This document shows positions 32,052 to 38,884 of a stretch of 38,884 nt of DNA, in pieces (position 1 is the first letter of the stretch; the number at the start of each line of letters is the position of its first letter). Source of the DNA: Verrucomicrobiaceae bacterium (lineage in GTDB: Bacteria; Verrucomicrobiota; Verrucomicrobiia; Verrucomicrobiales; Verrucomicrobiaceae); the NCBI GenBank assembly GCA_027487315.1, contig JAIYDW010000182.1, forward strand, positions 1 through 38,884, written 5' to 3'. Both the position numbers and the translations under genes were made by a program. The notes beneath the pieces are model-generated. The model searched no databases, had not been told where the DNA came from, and saw only the letters and a program-made list of their open reading frames with translations.

Positions 32052-32875
32052 GATGCCTTACCTCCTTGGATCTTGGAGATTGGCTTCGGGCTCATCACCT
32101 GGGCGAACACGGCCTGGTGCAGCCACCGTGGACTCGCCCAGATAAACAAAGCCATGAACTTGTTTGGCAAACCCGGCACCACGCTGATGCGTCCGGCATT
32201 CAGAGCGCGAATCCCTGCTTTCACCACTGGCTGTGGCTTCATCATGAGGAGCTTCAACAGAGGCGTAACGTGCATCTGAGCCGCCGCGGCAAAACCCGTG
32301 TCTGACAATCCAGGACAGAGCGTGGTGACCGTGATGCCATCCTTCTTCATTTCCCGATGAAGCGCCTCTCCAAGCCGCAAAACGTAGGCCTTGGCAGCTG
32401 CATAGACCGCAAAACTCTCCACAGCCACATGAGCGAGCAAACTCGACACGAGCAGGATTTTGCCGCTCCCCTTTGCTCGCATGTCAGCCGCAAACAGATG
32501 AGTGACGGCGGTAAGGCTTTCAATGTCCAACTGCACCATGCCCAGCGCGTCGTTCAGATTGGCGTCCTGGAAACCTCCTTGCAGCCCATAGCCGGCGTTG
32601 TTGATCAGCACGTCAATCGTGATGCCACGCTCCTGCACACGCTGATGCAGTTGCCGCACACTCTCCAGATCAGAAAGGTCCACACCCTCCACGATCACCT
32701 CCACCTGATAGTTGGAGCGCAGAGACTCAGCCAGCGACTCAAGCCGATCCTTTCTGCGGGCCACAAGGACCAGCGAGTGGCCCTGTGCGGCATATTGACG
32801 TGCGAACTCCTCACCGAAGCCGCTAGATGCACCCGTGATGAGTGCCCAATTGTTGTTTTTTGTTTTAGTGTGCAT
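32048..32875 (-). CDS. Short-chain dehydrogenase/reductase (SDR)
   Basis: A 275-residue protein starting at the ATG at 32875 (MHTKTKNNNWALITGASSGFG; a GTG two codons upstream is also open). Classic SDR motifs: TGASSGFG for the nucleotide, VARRKDR for the adenosine side (Arg/Lys-rich, suggesting NADPH), NNAG near 90, the catalytic Ser in LLVSSLLAHVA, and YAAAK (YxxxK) near 155. The substrate is probably a carbonyl compound; the family does not define it. An SDR between the regulator and pump genes of an RND operon is unusual. A near-palindrome shared with the marR leader overlaps its start codon, so it is probably the first gene controlled by that MarR protein. Confidence 0.93.
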   Translation of the reverse strand: MHTKTKNNNWALITGASSGFGEEFARQYAAQGHSLVLVARRKDRLESLAESLRSNYQVEVIVEGVDLSDLESVRQLHQRVQERGITIDVLINNAGYGLQGGFQDANLNDALGMVQLDIESLTAVTHLFAADMRAKGSGKILLVSSLLAHVAVESFAVYAAAKAYVLRLGEALHREMKKDGITVTTLCPGLSDTGFAAAAQMHVTPLLKLLMMKPQPVVKAGIRALNAGRISVVPGLPNKFMALFIWASPRWLHQAVFAQVMSPKPISKIQGGKAS

Positions 32876-32881
32876 ATACAC
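32868..32881. promoter_or_regulatory. Operator-like site at the SDR start codon
   Basis: GTGTGCATATACAC on the + strand (GTGTATATGCACAC on the coding strand) overlaps the ATG of the SDR gene. It matches 13 of 14 bases of the sequence in front of marR (33375-33388). Binding here would block transcription or initiation of the efflux operon. Confidence 0.6.
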
Positions 32882-32929
32882 AGTTTTGAGTTATTGCCGT
32901 GCTGGCGTTCTGATTCTTGTTTTATGGTG

Positions 32930-33373
32930 TTACTTGCTAAGAGCCATCGTGGCCTTTTCCAGGTCAGCGAAAATGGCTGACCAACGATCTTTACCGAGAG
33001 TTTCGACAATGGCCTGCTGGGCAGCGAGCCAAGCCGGGTGTGCTTCCTGGACTTTTTTCCTCCCCAGGGGAGTGATAGACACTTCAATGCGGCCACCATG
33101 CCCAATGGCCTCCGTCAGCAGAAGCCCATCGCGCTGAAGTGGACGAAGATTCCGAATGAGCGTCGTGCGCTCCATACCCAAAAAGTCACTCAAATCCGCC
33201 ATACTCCAACTGTCCTTCCCGGTCACCGCCGCGAGAATCGAACACTGGTTGGGCCGGATTCCATGCCTCCGCATCTCCGCATCATAAAACTGAGTCACCG
33301 CCCGCGTCACGCTCCGCAGGTTGAAGCAAACGCAGTTCTCTTGTGACTCCATGTCTTTGGCTTTTTCTTTCAT
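32930..33373 (-). CDS. MarR family transcriptional regulator
   Basis: A 147-residue protein from the ATG at 33373 (MKEKAKDMESQENCVCFNLRS); the longer open frame to 33478 adds an unlikely leader. Family features: helix 1 NLRSVTRAVTQFYDAEMRRHGIRPNQCSIL, HTH DSWSMADLSDFLGMERTTLIRNLRPLQRDGLL near 60-91, and wing GHGGRIEVSITPLGRKKV near 95-112. Cys14 and Cys16 near the N-terminus (ENCVCF) are candidates for redox sensing. The gene lies 54 bases upstream of the SDR gene in the same direction. A perfect 12-base palindrome sits in its leader, so it probably represses itself and the downstream SDR/RND genes. Confidence 0.92.
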   Translation of the reverse strand: MKEKAKDMESQENCVCFNLRSVTRAVTQFYDAEMRRHGIRPNQCSILAAVTGKDSWSMADLSDFLGMERTTLIRNLRPLQRDGLLLTEAIGHGGRIEVSITPLGRKKVQEAHPAWLAAQQAIVETLGKDRWSAIFADLEKATMALSK

Positions 33374-33374
33374 G

Positions 33375-33388
33375 GTGTGTATATACAC
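33375..33388. promoter_or_regulatory. Operator-like palindrome in the marR leader
   Basis: GTGTATATACAC (33377-33388) is a perfect 12-base palindrome ending three bases from the marR start codon. With the two further bases it matches 13 of 14 bases of the site at the SDR start (32868-32881). Its position fits autoregulation by MarR. Confidence 0.65.
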
Positions 33389-33577
33389 TCTTGCAGCGAC
33401 AGAATCAAAAGGTTTTTCGAAAAAAACGTCCACACCCGTCAAACTTGCCGCCATGAAGCTTTTGAGTGAGGCATCCATCAGGGATCACCCCAAGACTGAC
33501 ATCACAGCCCCGTTTGGTGGCGTGCTTCACGATTGGCGCCCCTTTGGAAGGGGGTAGGTTCGCGTTTGGAGGGGCCG

Positions 33578-33640
33578 AAAGTGGCTGCGGCTTTAGCCGC
33601 ATCAATGAGCGAACGATTCGGCTAAAGCCGAAGCCACTTT
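33578..33640. repeat. REP/BIME-like palindromic element, copy C (clearest copy)
   Basis: A 63-base element with matching ends AAAGTGGCT and AGCCACTTT. It holds two hairpins, TGCGGCT-TT-AGCCGCA (33586-33601) and TTCGGCT-AA-AGCCGAA (33617-33632), i.e. two inverted copies of one ~25-base unit. It sits six bases after the stop of the large secreted protein gene and about 200 bases before marR. The remaining gap (33374-33577) holds the marR leader and nothing else recognisable. Confidence 0.9.
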
Positions 33641-33646
33641 GGGGAC

Positions 33647-36136
33647 TCACCGATACTCAAGCTGCGCCGAGGCGGTGCAGTCCGCGCTGGCCTTCACACG
33701 GAGCCAGTGGGCGGCGTAGCCTGGGGGGAATTCGTGCACGAGGGGCTTGCCGGGCTCGACGGTGAGTTGCTGGTAGGCGTGCCATTGGCCGTCGGCGTAG
33801 AAGTCCACTTCGAGGGTGAACTCGACGGGGTGTTGGGCGTCGTGCGAGAGGGTGAGGGTCTTCTTGTCGTAGCCGGTGAGGAGATAGGGATCGCTGGGGG
33901 CGTGGGCTTTTACGGCGGTGTCGCGCCATGGGCCGCCGGTGCCGCGCGGTTTGCCCATTTTCCAGAGGTCGTCGATGGCTCCGAACCAGAGTTTGGCATC
34001 GGTGCTGCCGAAAATGTGGCCGTCGTTGGCGGCATCGGCTTTCACACCGCTGAGGACGAGCATGCCGCGCCAGACGCAGAAGTCGGTGATGGGTTTGTGG
34101 TGCGTGGCGACGGGTTTCATGCGCTGGAAGTCGGGCATGTTGCGCTGGCCGGAGGGTGAGGTGCCGCCGCGCGGGACTTCGTAAAAGGTGCCGTGGTAGT
34201 TGGCGAGGTAGCGCTCTTGAATGCACTCGCGGATGCTGCGGGAAGCGGGTGCGCTGCTGAGGGCGGCATCGCCTTTCGGCAAACGGAAGCGCTGGCCGTC
34301 GTAGCGTGTCACGATGATCGACGCGGCGTCTTCGGCGAACTCGTTCTTCAAGGCATGCGTGTCTTGCAGCTTGGCGACTTCGGCTGGCGCTTCGGTGGCG
34401 TGGAAGGCGAGCTTTTCATCCACCTCGAAGTAGCGACCATCGCGGGTGAGGAACTGTAAGTTTGTCGTCGGGAATCCGGCGCGGACGATGCCGCCGATGC
34501 TGGTCGCGGATTTGGAGGCCATGGAGAGACCGTCGAAGAGGCAAGCTTCATCGGGCGAGGAACGGCGCGGAGTCGAGACGTGCAGGAAGGCGGTGGCGAT
34601 GCCGTCGGCGTTCGCCTTCACGCGTAACCATGGAGCCTTGAGGTCGCTCGGGAGGATCAGGGGCGAGTAGCCTTTGGTCGGTAGGTCGCGGGTGATGAGT
34701 TCTTTCCACTGACCGCTGCCATCGGCATCGGTCTCGATGGTGAAACTCACCGCGGCATCGCCATGATTCACGAGATGCAGGCAGCGCAGCTCGTAGCCGC
34801 CGATGAGGATGGCATCGCTCGGCGTGTTCGCTTTCACCGCATCTTCCACCCACACGCCGCCTCGTGCTTCGGCGGGGCCCCACGATGGCAGGTCATCGCG
34901 TTGAAGGAACTGCATGTTTGAGTGCGGCTGGCCGGGCACCGTGAAAGGAATGCCGTGCACCGAGGTCGCCTGCTGACTGAAGACGAGTTGTTTGTTCCAT
35001 TTCGTCATGTCGGTGACGGTGACGAGCGTGGACGCGATGTGTCGCAAGCCAGCGCAATGGCCGTGGCGAAAGCCAATGGGCAGCTCGTAGAGGCCGTTGT
35101 GCAGGAACATCAAACGCGGGCCATCGCCCACGTCGCAGATGCGCGGCCATTCGGTGTTCGAGCCATGCATGCCATCGGCGGTGTAGCTCGATTTGGGCAG
35201 GCGATAAGTCGTCCACGTGCCAGACTTCTCGCGCACCTTGATGAAGGCCGAGCGCAAGTCCCAGCCGAGCGCCCAGACCGGTTCGTCATCGCTCGTCGCG
35301 CCCGTGAGTCCACCGGGGCCGGTGATATCGAGATGCTGACGCCGCGAGAGAATGCGCCACATTTTGCCATCCCACTCGCCGAGGTTGCCGATGTCCTCGC
35401 TGATGCCGCGCCACATCGTCTGCCCCGTCTGGCGCGGCGTGGCGAGCGGTTGACACGGCGTTTGCAGATACGGCCACGTCAGCTTCTCCGTCTCGAACTT
35501 CGTCGCCGCGCTGGTGTAGTCCACTTTCCAAAAGGGCGACGGCGCTGGGTCTTCACCATTCGCTGCGATGAAGAAGCGTCCCTGAGCTGTCCACGCGCCT
35601 TTGTAGTGCCAGCCGGGCAGCGGTTTCTTGAAAAGCTCCGTCACCGCCAGCGAATGCACATCCACTTCATAGACCGCACCTTCCTGCGTGAGGTAGAGCA
35701 CCTTGTGCTCCGGGTCGGTGAGATGCCGCGCCAAAGCGGTGAGCCGTCCAGGCAGCTTATCACGTGGGATGACGCGCACCTTGCCCGCTTCATCAATGGC
35801 ATACGAAGCGATGAACAACTGCCGCGACTCGCGATGAATCATCCGGCAGGCACTCGTGCCGCCCACACTCTCCGTCCGGATCTCCAGCGACATGTCAGGC
35901 AGGATGGCGAAGAGCTTGTCATTGCCGCGCCCGAGGTCGTGAGACGTGTAAGTCGTGCTCCACAGCTTCCCCGCCCACGGCACCGCCGCGCCGAGTCCGC
36001 ATTCCATGGCCGACCTCTCGCGCTTTGGGTCGGAATTGAACACCGTGAGATGCGGATAGATGCCGGAGACGCTGAGCGGATCAGCGGCGTGGGAGCAAAC
36101 GGCGAGCAGAAGAGTGGCGGCCAACGTGGTTTTCAT
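33647..36136 (-). CDS. Large secreted protein, unknown, with duplicated C-terminal module
   Basis: An 829-residue protein from the ATG at 36136 (MKTTLAATLLLAVCSHAADPLSV, signal peptide). The frame extends to 36364 but overlaps the AraC gene there, so the extra part is not credible. I do not recognise a named domain. The first ~400 residues have short beta-strand-rich repeats with WDG, LYxLT and GxFxxA patterns that suggest a propeller. Residues about 423-523 and 731-828 are clear copies of one ~95-residue module: W-x-x-x-A-V-K-A, PSD, GY, then a V-x-F-T-x-E strand, GQW and a WLRVKA-x-AD ending, probably a beta-sandwich. It follows the PocR/AraC regulator by 79 bases and may be its target. The function is unknown; perhaps it binds or acts on extracellular glycans. 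Confidence 0.82.
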   Translation of the reverse strand: MKTTLAATLLLAVCSHAADPLSVSGIYPHLTVFNSDPKRERSAMECGLGAAVPWAGKLWSTTYTSHDLGRGNDKLFAILPDMSLEIRTESVGGTSACRMIHRESRQLFIASYAIDEAGKVRVIPRDKLPGRLTALARHLTDPEHKVLYLTQEGAVYEVDVHSLAVTELFKKPLPGWHYKGAWTAQGRFFIAANGEDPAPSPFWKVDYTSAATKFETEKLTWPYLQTPCQPLATPRQTGQTMWRGISEDIGNLGEWDGKMWRILSRRQHLDITGPGGLTGATSDDEPVWALGWDLRSAFIKVREKSGTWTTYRLPKSSYTADGMHGSNTEWPRICDVGDGPRLMFLHNGLYELPIGFRHGHCAGLRHIASTLVTVTDMTKWNKQLVFSQQATSVHGIPFTVPGQPHSNMQFLQRDDLPSWGPAEARGGVWVEDAVKANTPSDAILIGGYELRCLHLVNHGDAAVSFTIETDADGSGQWKELITRDLPTKGYSPLILPSDLKAPWLRVKANADGIATAFLHVSTPRRSSPDEACLFDGLSMASKSATSIGGIVRAGFPTTNLQFLTRDGRYFEVDEKLAFHATEAPAEVAKLQDTHALKNEFAEDAASIIVTRYDGQRFRLPKGDAALSSAPASRSIRECIQERYLANYHGTFYEVPRGGTSPSGQRNMPDFQRMKPVATHHKPITDFCVWRGMLVLSGVKADAANDGHIFGSTDAKLWFGAIDDLWKMGKPRGTGGPWRDTAVKAHAPSDPYLLTGYDKKTLTLSHDAQHPVEFTLEVDFYADGQWHAYQQLTVEPGKPLVHEFPPGYAAHWLRVKASADCTASAQLEYR

Positions 36137-36215
36137 CGAACGATGATCTTGCCGAGCGACCGGCTTTTTTCCATGTCTCCAGACGACTGATCTTTGGTCT
36201 GGATCCGACACAGCG

Positions 36216-37121
36216 TCAGGCGGTGGCACGCGCCGCATACTCGCCCGGTGTGCTTTGCATGAGGCGCTTGAAGACCTTACCAAAATGAGCCGCGTCCGCA
36301 AAACCCACGCGCAAAGCGATCTCGCCCACGGAGTAGCGACCGCTCTCCAGCATCCTGCAGGCATGATTCACCCGCACACGACCGAGAAAATCCGCCAGCG
36401 TGCCCTTTGTGTGGTGGCGGAAAAGCCGGCCCAGATGATCCGCATTCACCTTCAGTGACTCGGCCACGCCAGCCAGCGTCATCGGTTCGGCATAATGATG
36501 GTGAACAAGCTCCATCGCACGCCGCAGCATCACCGGAAACTCCATCGCGGAAATCCACGGCAGCCCACCACGTCGAGGCAGGTCATTCTCCAGAGGCACG
36601 CCCCAGGCCTCCGCCAATCGCGCGGCCATCTGCGCCACCAGGCGCAACCTCGCACGACGCGGCTCGATCTCCGCCGCCTCAACGTGCGCCGTCTTCATCA
36701 TCTGCTGCAACAACGGCTCCGCAGGCACTCCGCGACGCTGCGCATACCGCCGGATGCGCCGCTCCGCCTCCGCCTCGGTCCCACGAACGATCACCGATCC
36801 ATAATAGAAAGCCCCCAGCACACGCCCCTTCACCACCAGCGGCTCCACCATGTCCGTGAGCCCAAGATGGCACTGACCGACAAAGCCCACGCCACGCCGG
36901 ATCAGCACCCGATTGACTGCATGCTTGTTGTTCAGACATCCGCGCAGCGTCGCTCCCGTCTTCGCCAACACACAAAACTCACAGCGATGAATCTTCCACT
37001 GCTCCGGCAAAGCCAAGTCCGGCACCCGTCGCGCCAACCCTGCCAAATCCGAAAAGCTGATGCGCCACGGCCCCTCATCTTCGACCAGGGTGAGGAGTTG
37101 TTCGAGGAGGGAGGGTGGCAT
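36216..37121 (-). CDS. AraC family regulator with PocR-type sensor domain
   Basis: A 301-residue protein from the ATG at 37121, preceded by AGGTG with seven bases of spacing, better than the GTG at 37130. The N-terminal ~170 residues are PocR-like (IHRCEFCVLAKT near 44-55, RGCLNNKHAVNRV, GFVGQCHLGLTDMVEPLVV, GRVLGAFYYGSVI). The Cys-x-x-Cys and further Cys residues are typical of PocR sensors, which bind small metabolites or metals. The C-terminal ~100 residues are a double HTH AraC domain: MTLAGVAESLKVNADHLGRLFRHHTKGT, then YSVGEIALRVGFADAAHFGKVFKRLMQSTPGEYA. It probably activates the adjacent genes. It lies between the cyclase gene (24-base gap) and the large secreted protein gene. Confidence 0.92.
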   Translation of the reverse strand: MPPSLLEQLLTLVEDEGPWRISFSDLAGLARRVPDLALPEQWKIHRCEFCVLAKTGATLRGCLNNKHAVNRVLIRRGVGFVGQCHLGLTDMVEPLVVKGRVLGAFYYGSVIVRGTEAEAERRIRRYAQRRGVPAEPLLQQMMKTAHVEAAEIEPRRARLRLVAQMAARLAEAWGVPLENDLPRRGGLPWISAMEFPVMLRRAMELVHHHYAEPMTLAGVAESLKVNADHLGRLFRHHTKGTLADFLGRVRVNHACRMLESGRYSVGEIALRVGFADAAHFGKVFKRLMQSTPGEYAARATA

Positions 37122-37145
37122 GTGAATCACCTGTGGTTTTGCCCC

Positions 37146-37790
37146 TCACACCATCGCAAAGGCTCGGACCGGAAAGGTGCCGAAGGCTTTGACCTTCGGC
37201 GGCACGGCGAAGAAGCGAAAACCGGCTTCGGGAAGCTGATCCAGGCCCGTCATGTGCTCGACGATGGGGATCTCCGCACCCAGAAGCGTGCTGTGCACGG
37301 GACGTGCTTTGCCGCGCGTGTCGTCGATGTTGTAGGAGTCGATGCCGACGAGCTTCACGCCGCTTTGTTTGAGAAACAGCGCCGCCTCCTCGGTGAGGAA
37401 TGGGTTTCCCTCGAAATAGGCATCCGTGCGCCAGTGCCGATCCCAACCGGTTTGCACGAGCACGGCCTTGTTTTGCAAATCGAGACCTTCAAACGCCTCC
37501 CGAGTGACTGCCATGGCATCACAACGCACCACCACACCGTCCAAGCCCGCGAGCGAGGTCAGCGGCAGCTCGGACAAGTCCTTCCCATCGGCATAACGAT
37601 GAAACGGCGAGTCCAGATACGTGCCCGTGTTCGCTACCATGTCGATGCGGCCAATGTGAAACTCCGTTCCTTCCGCATAAAGCCCACGCGAGGCTTCGCG
37701 ACTGAGATAATCACAGATCAACGGCGCTGGCAGACCACGGTAAGTGATCATGCCGTGCTCGATGGTGTGGCTGAGGTCGATGGGGATCAT
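37146..37790 (-). CDS. Cyclase-family (kynurenine formamidase-like) metal-dependent hydrolase
   Basis: A 214-residue protein. N-terminal IDLSHTIEHGMITYRGLP matches the cyclase family. The metal motif is normally HxGTHxDxPxH; here it reads NTGTYLDSPFH (about residues 54-64), with Asn and Tyr in place of two His, a form known in a subgroup of the family. The Asp and final His are kept. The IVEHMTGLDQLP segment near 175-186 supplies another conserved His. Such enzymes hydrolyse amide or lactam bonds, for example formylkynurenine or isatin. The start is 3 bases after the PhzF-like stop, so the two are co-translated. It may act on a product of the partner isomerase. Confidence 0.9.
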   Translation of the reverse strand: MIPIDLSHTIEHGMITYRGLPAPLICDYLSREASRGLYAEGTEFHIGRIDMVANTGTYLDSPFHRYADGKDLSELPLTSLAGLDGVVVRCDAMAVTREAFEGLDLQNKAVLVQTGWDRHWRTDAYFEGNPFLTEEAALFLKQSGVKLVGIDSYNIDDTRGKARPVHSTLLGAEIPIVEHMTGLDQLPEAGFRFFAVPPKVKAFGTFPVRAFAMV

Positions 37791-37793
37791 ACT

Positions 37794-38585
37794 TCAGTGC
37801 ATCAATTCCACCTTGCTCATCATCACGGCCTGTCCACGCAATAACACTTGATCATCTCGCACGCTAAGTTTCACGAGTCCGCCGCGTTCGCTGGCTTGAA
37901 AGGCGGTGAAATCGGATTGGCCGAGTTTACCCTGCCAATAAGGTCCGAGCGCACAGTGGGCGGAGCCCGTGACTGGGTCTTCATTCACGCCTGCAGCCGG
38001 AGCAAAGAATCGAGAGAGGAAATCATGTTCGGCCATTTCGCCGCGACAGGTCACGATGACGCCTCGAACGGGGAAGGCGGACAAGGCCGCGAGATTCGGC
38101 TTCAAGCCGCGAAGCACTTTTTCACTGGCCACTTCGACGAGGTAATCCATGCCGTTGAACCCGCAGGCAATCAGTTCGCAGCCCAAAGCCTGCTCCATAC
38201 CCGCAGGGACGTCACAGGGGTCACAAGCCACCGCCGGGAAATCCATTTCGATCCAGTCACCTTCTCGGCGACAGGTCAGCCAGCCACTCAAGGTATGAAA
38301 TCGCGCTTCCTGATCCGCTGAAAGCACGCCTGTCTCCCACAGCGCAAAGGCTGCCGCCAGTGTGGCGTGACCACAGAGCTTTACCTCCACAGTCGGCGTC
38401 AGCCACCGAAGCGCGAATCCTCCTTCCATCGGATGCAGGAATGCCGTCTCGGAAAGATTCATCTCACGAGCGACAAACTTCATCCATGTATCTTCCGCAG
38501 GTTGATCCAGGATACAAATAGCTGCCGGATTGCCGGCGAAGGGTTGGCCCGTGAAAGCGTCGATGATGTGAAGAGTTTTTGACAT
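37794..38585 (-). CDS. PhzF family isomerase-like protein
   Basis: A 263-residue protein. The N-terminal IIDAFTGQPFAGNPAAICIL is the PhzF signature. The conserved Glu is in MNLSETAFL (about 42-50), the second motif is LCGHATLAAAFAL near 70-82, and the C-terminal half has NEDPVTGSAHCALGPYW near 200-216. The fold is a diaminopimelate-epimerase-like double barrel. PhzF itself isomerises dihydro-3-hydroxyanthranilate in phenazine synthesis. Most relatives, including this one outside a phenazine cluster, act on unknown small molecules. It is upstream of the cyclase gene with a 3-base gap and starts 16 bases from palindromic element D. Confidence 0.93.
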   Translation of the reverse strand: MSKTLHIIDAFTGQPFAGNPAAICILDQPAEDTWMKFVAREMNLSETAFLHPMEGGFALRWLTPTVEVKLCGHATLAAAFALWETGVLSADQEARFHTLSGWLTCRREGDWIEMDFPAVACDPCDVPAGMEQALGCELIACGFNGMDYLVEVASEKVLRGLKPNLAALSAFPVRGVIVTCRGEMAEHDFLSRFFAPAAGVNEDPVTGSAHCALGPYWQGKLGQSDFTAFQASERGGLVKLSVRDDQVLLRGQAVMMSKVELMH

Positions 38586-38600
38586 TTTTTGGAGAGAACA

Positions 38601-38625
38601 ATTCGGCTAAAGCCGAAACCACTTT
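38601..38625. repeat. REP-like palindromic element, copy D (half element)
   Basis: One unit only: TTCGGCT-AA-AGCCGAA (38602-38617) followed by ACCACTTT. It lies between the PhzF-like gene and the stop of the secretin-like gene, ending one base before that stop. It has one change from copy C (GCCAC to ACCAC). Confidence 0.8.
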
Positions 38626-38626
38626 G

Positions 38627-38884
38627 TCATTGCTGTCGTTGAAAATCGAGGCTGAGATCGTAGCCGCCATCATCGGCGACAGGATCGGCCTGGAGGCCGA
38701 GGGAGAGCATGGAGTCGTTCGAGTTGCCGATGGAGATGCGGGCTTGCTGGCCGGGATGGCTCACCACAGTGGGCATGGAGAGCATATCGACTCCGCGAGT
38801 GTTTTGCAGAGAGCTTTGCAGCTCACTCAATCGTTGCTGGCCGATGGCACTGTAGTTCTCGAAGTCAAAGATATCGGGGAACAG
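38627..38884 (-). CDS. Secretin-like protein, C-terminal part (gene continues outside window)
   Basis: The open frame enters from the right end of the window without a start and ends with the TGA at 38627. The last 85 residues contain LQNTRGVDMLSMPTVV, PGQQARISIGNSN and DDGGYDLSLDF. The pattern of a VDxLSxPxVxxxxGQxAxIxIG stretch followed by a D-G-x-x-L-x-L strand is typical of the C-terminus of secretin (GspD/PilQ) domains and related proteins common in Verrucomicrobiota. Whether it forms a channel or is one of the soluble relatives cannot be decided from this fragment. Confidence 0.65.
   Translation of the reverse strand: MFPDIFDFENYSAIGQQRLSELQSSLQNTRGVDMLSMPTVVSHPGQQARISIGNSNDSMLSLGLQADPVADDGGYDLSLDFQRQQ

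Noticed and set aside
34922-36190. A 422-residue open frame antisense to the large secreted protein
   Set aside because: It is Arg/His-rich nonsense produced by the GC bias, and the opposite strand encodes a protein with a signal peptide and an internal duplication.
36137-36364. N-terminal extension of the large secreted protein
   Set aside because: It overlaps the C-terminus of the AraC regulator and would bury the signal peptide starting at 36136.
1-38884. CRISPR arrays, tRNA or rRNA genes, insertion sequences, prophage or integrase genes
   Set aside because: No spaced direct repeats, cloverleaf-like genes, transposase or integrase motifs were seen; the only dispersed repeats are the short REP-like elements.

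Overview
This 38.9 kb window looks like a chromosomal segment of a member of the Verrucomicrobiota, probably close to Prosthecobacter/Verrucomicrobium. That is an inference from gene content: a PSCyt1/DUF1549/DUF1553 protein paired with a DUF1501 protein, several secreted sulfatases, a PEP-CTERM protein, and secreted proteins of kinds common in the Planctomycetes-Verrucomicrobia group. No rRNA, tRNA, CRISPR array, insertion sequence or phage gene was seen.

Layout. 1-1411: the end of a secreted esterase and a convergent SanA/DUF218 protein. 1641-6124: a 1241-residue secreted Asp-box propeller protein and a PEP-CTERM protein, with more mixed third-codon positions than their very C-rich neighbours. 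6273-6602: a possible small unknown gene. 6613-10500: a PSCyt1/DUF1549/DUF1553 cytochrome-like protein and its DUF1501 partner. 10610-12089: two tandem, clearly paralogous RHH/PIN (VapBC-type) toxin-antitoxin modules. 12376-15752 (+): secreted esterase, SGNH hydrolase and sulfatase. 15809-25849 (-): three secreted beta-helix proteins, a sulfatase, a sialate-esterase-like SGNH protein and a FAD oxidoreductase, with a gene remnant between two of them. These two convergent groups look like a catabolic locus for a sulfated, acylated glycan, with no SusC/SusD pair in view. 26054-33373 (-): a MarR regulator, SDR enzyme, NodT-type outer-membrane lipoprotein, lipoprotein adaptor, RND pump and HxlR regulator, a regulated efflux operon. 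33647-38585 (-): PhzF-like isomerase, cyclase-family hydrolase, PocR/AraC regulator and a large secreted protein with an internally duplicated C-terminal module. 38627-38884: the 3' end of a secretin-like protein.

The most notable structures that are not genes are four copies of a REP/BIME-like palindromic element. Two abut or supply a start or stop codon, and the two arms differ by a compensated base pair. Others are a near-identical operator-like palindrome at the starts of both marR and the SDR gene; palindromes in front of the first toxin-antitoxin module and the beta-helix operon; a five-unit heptanucleotide tandem repeat inside a sulfatase gene, which could switch its reading frame; and the out-of-frame C-terminus of a lost gene fused behind that same sulfatase.
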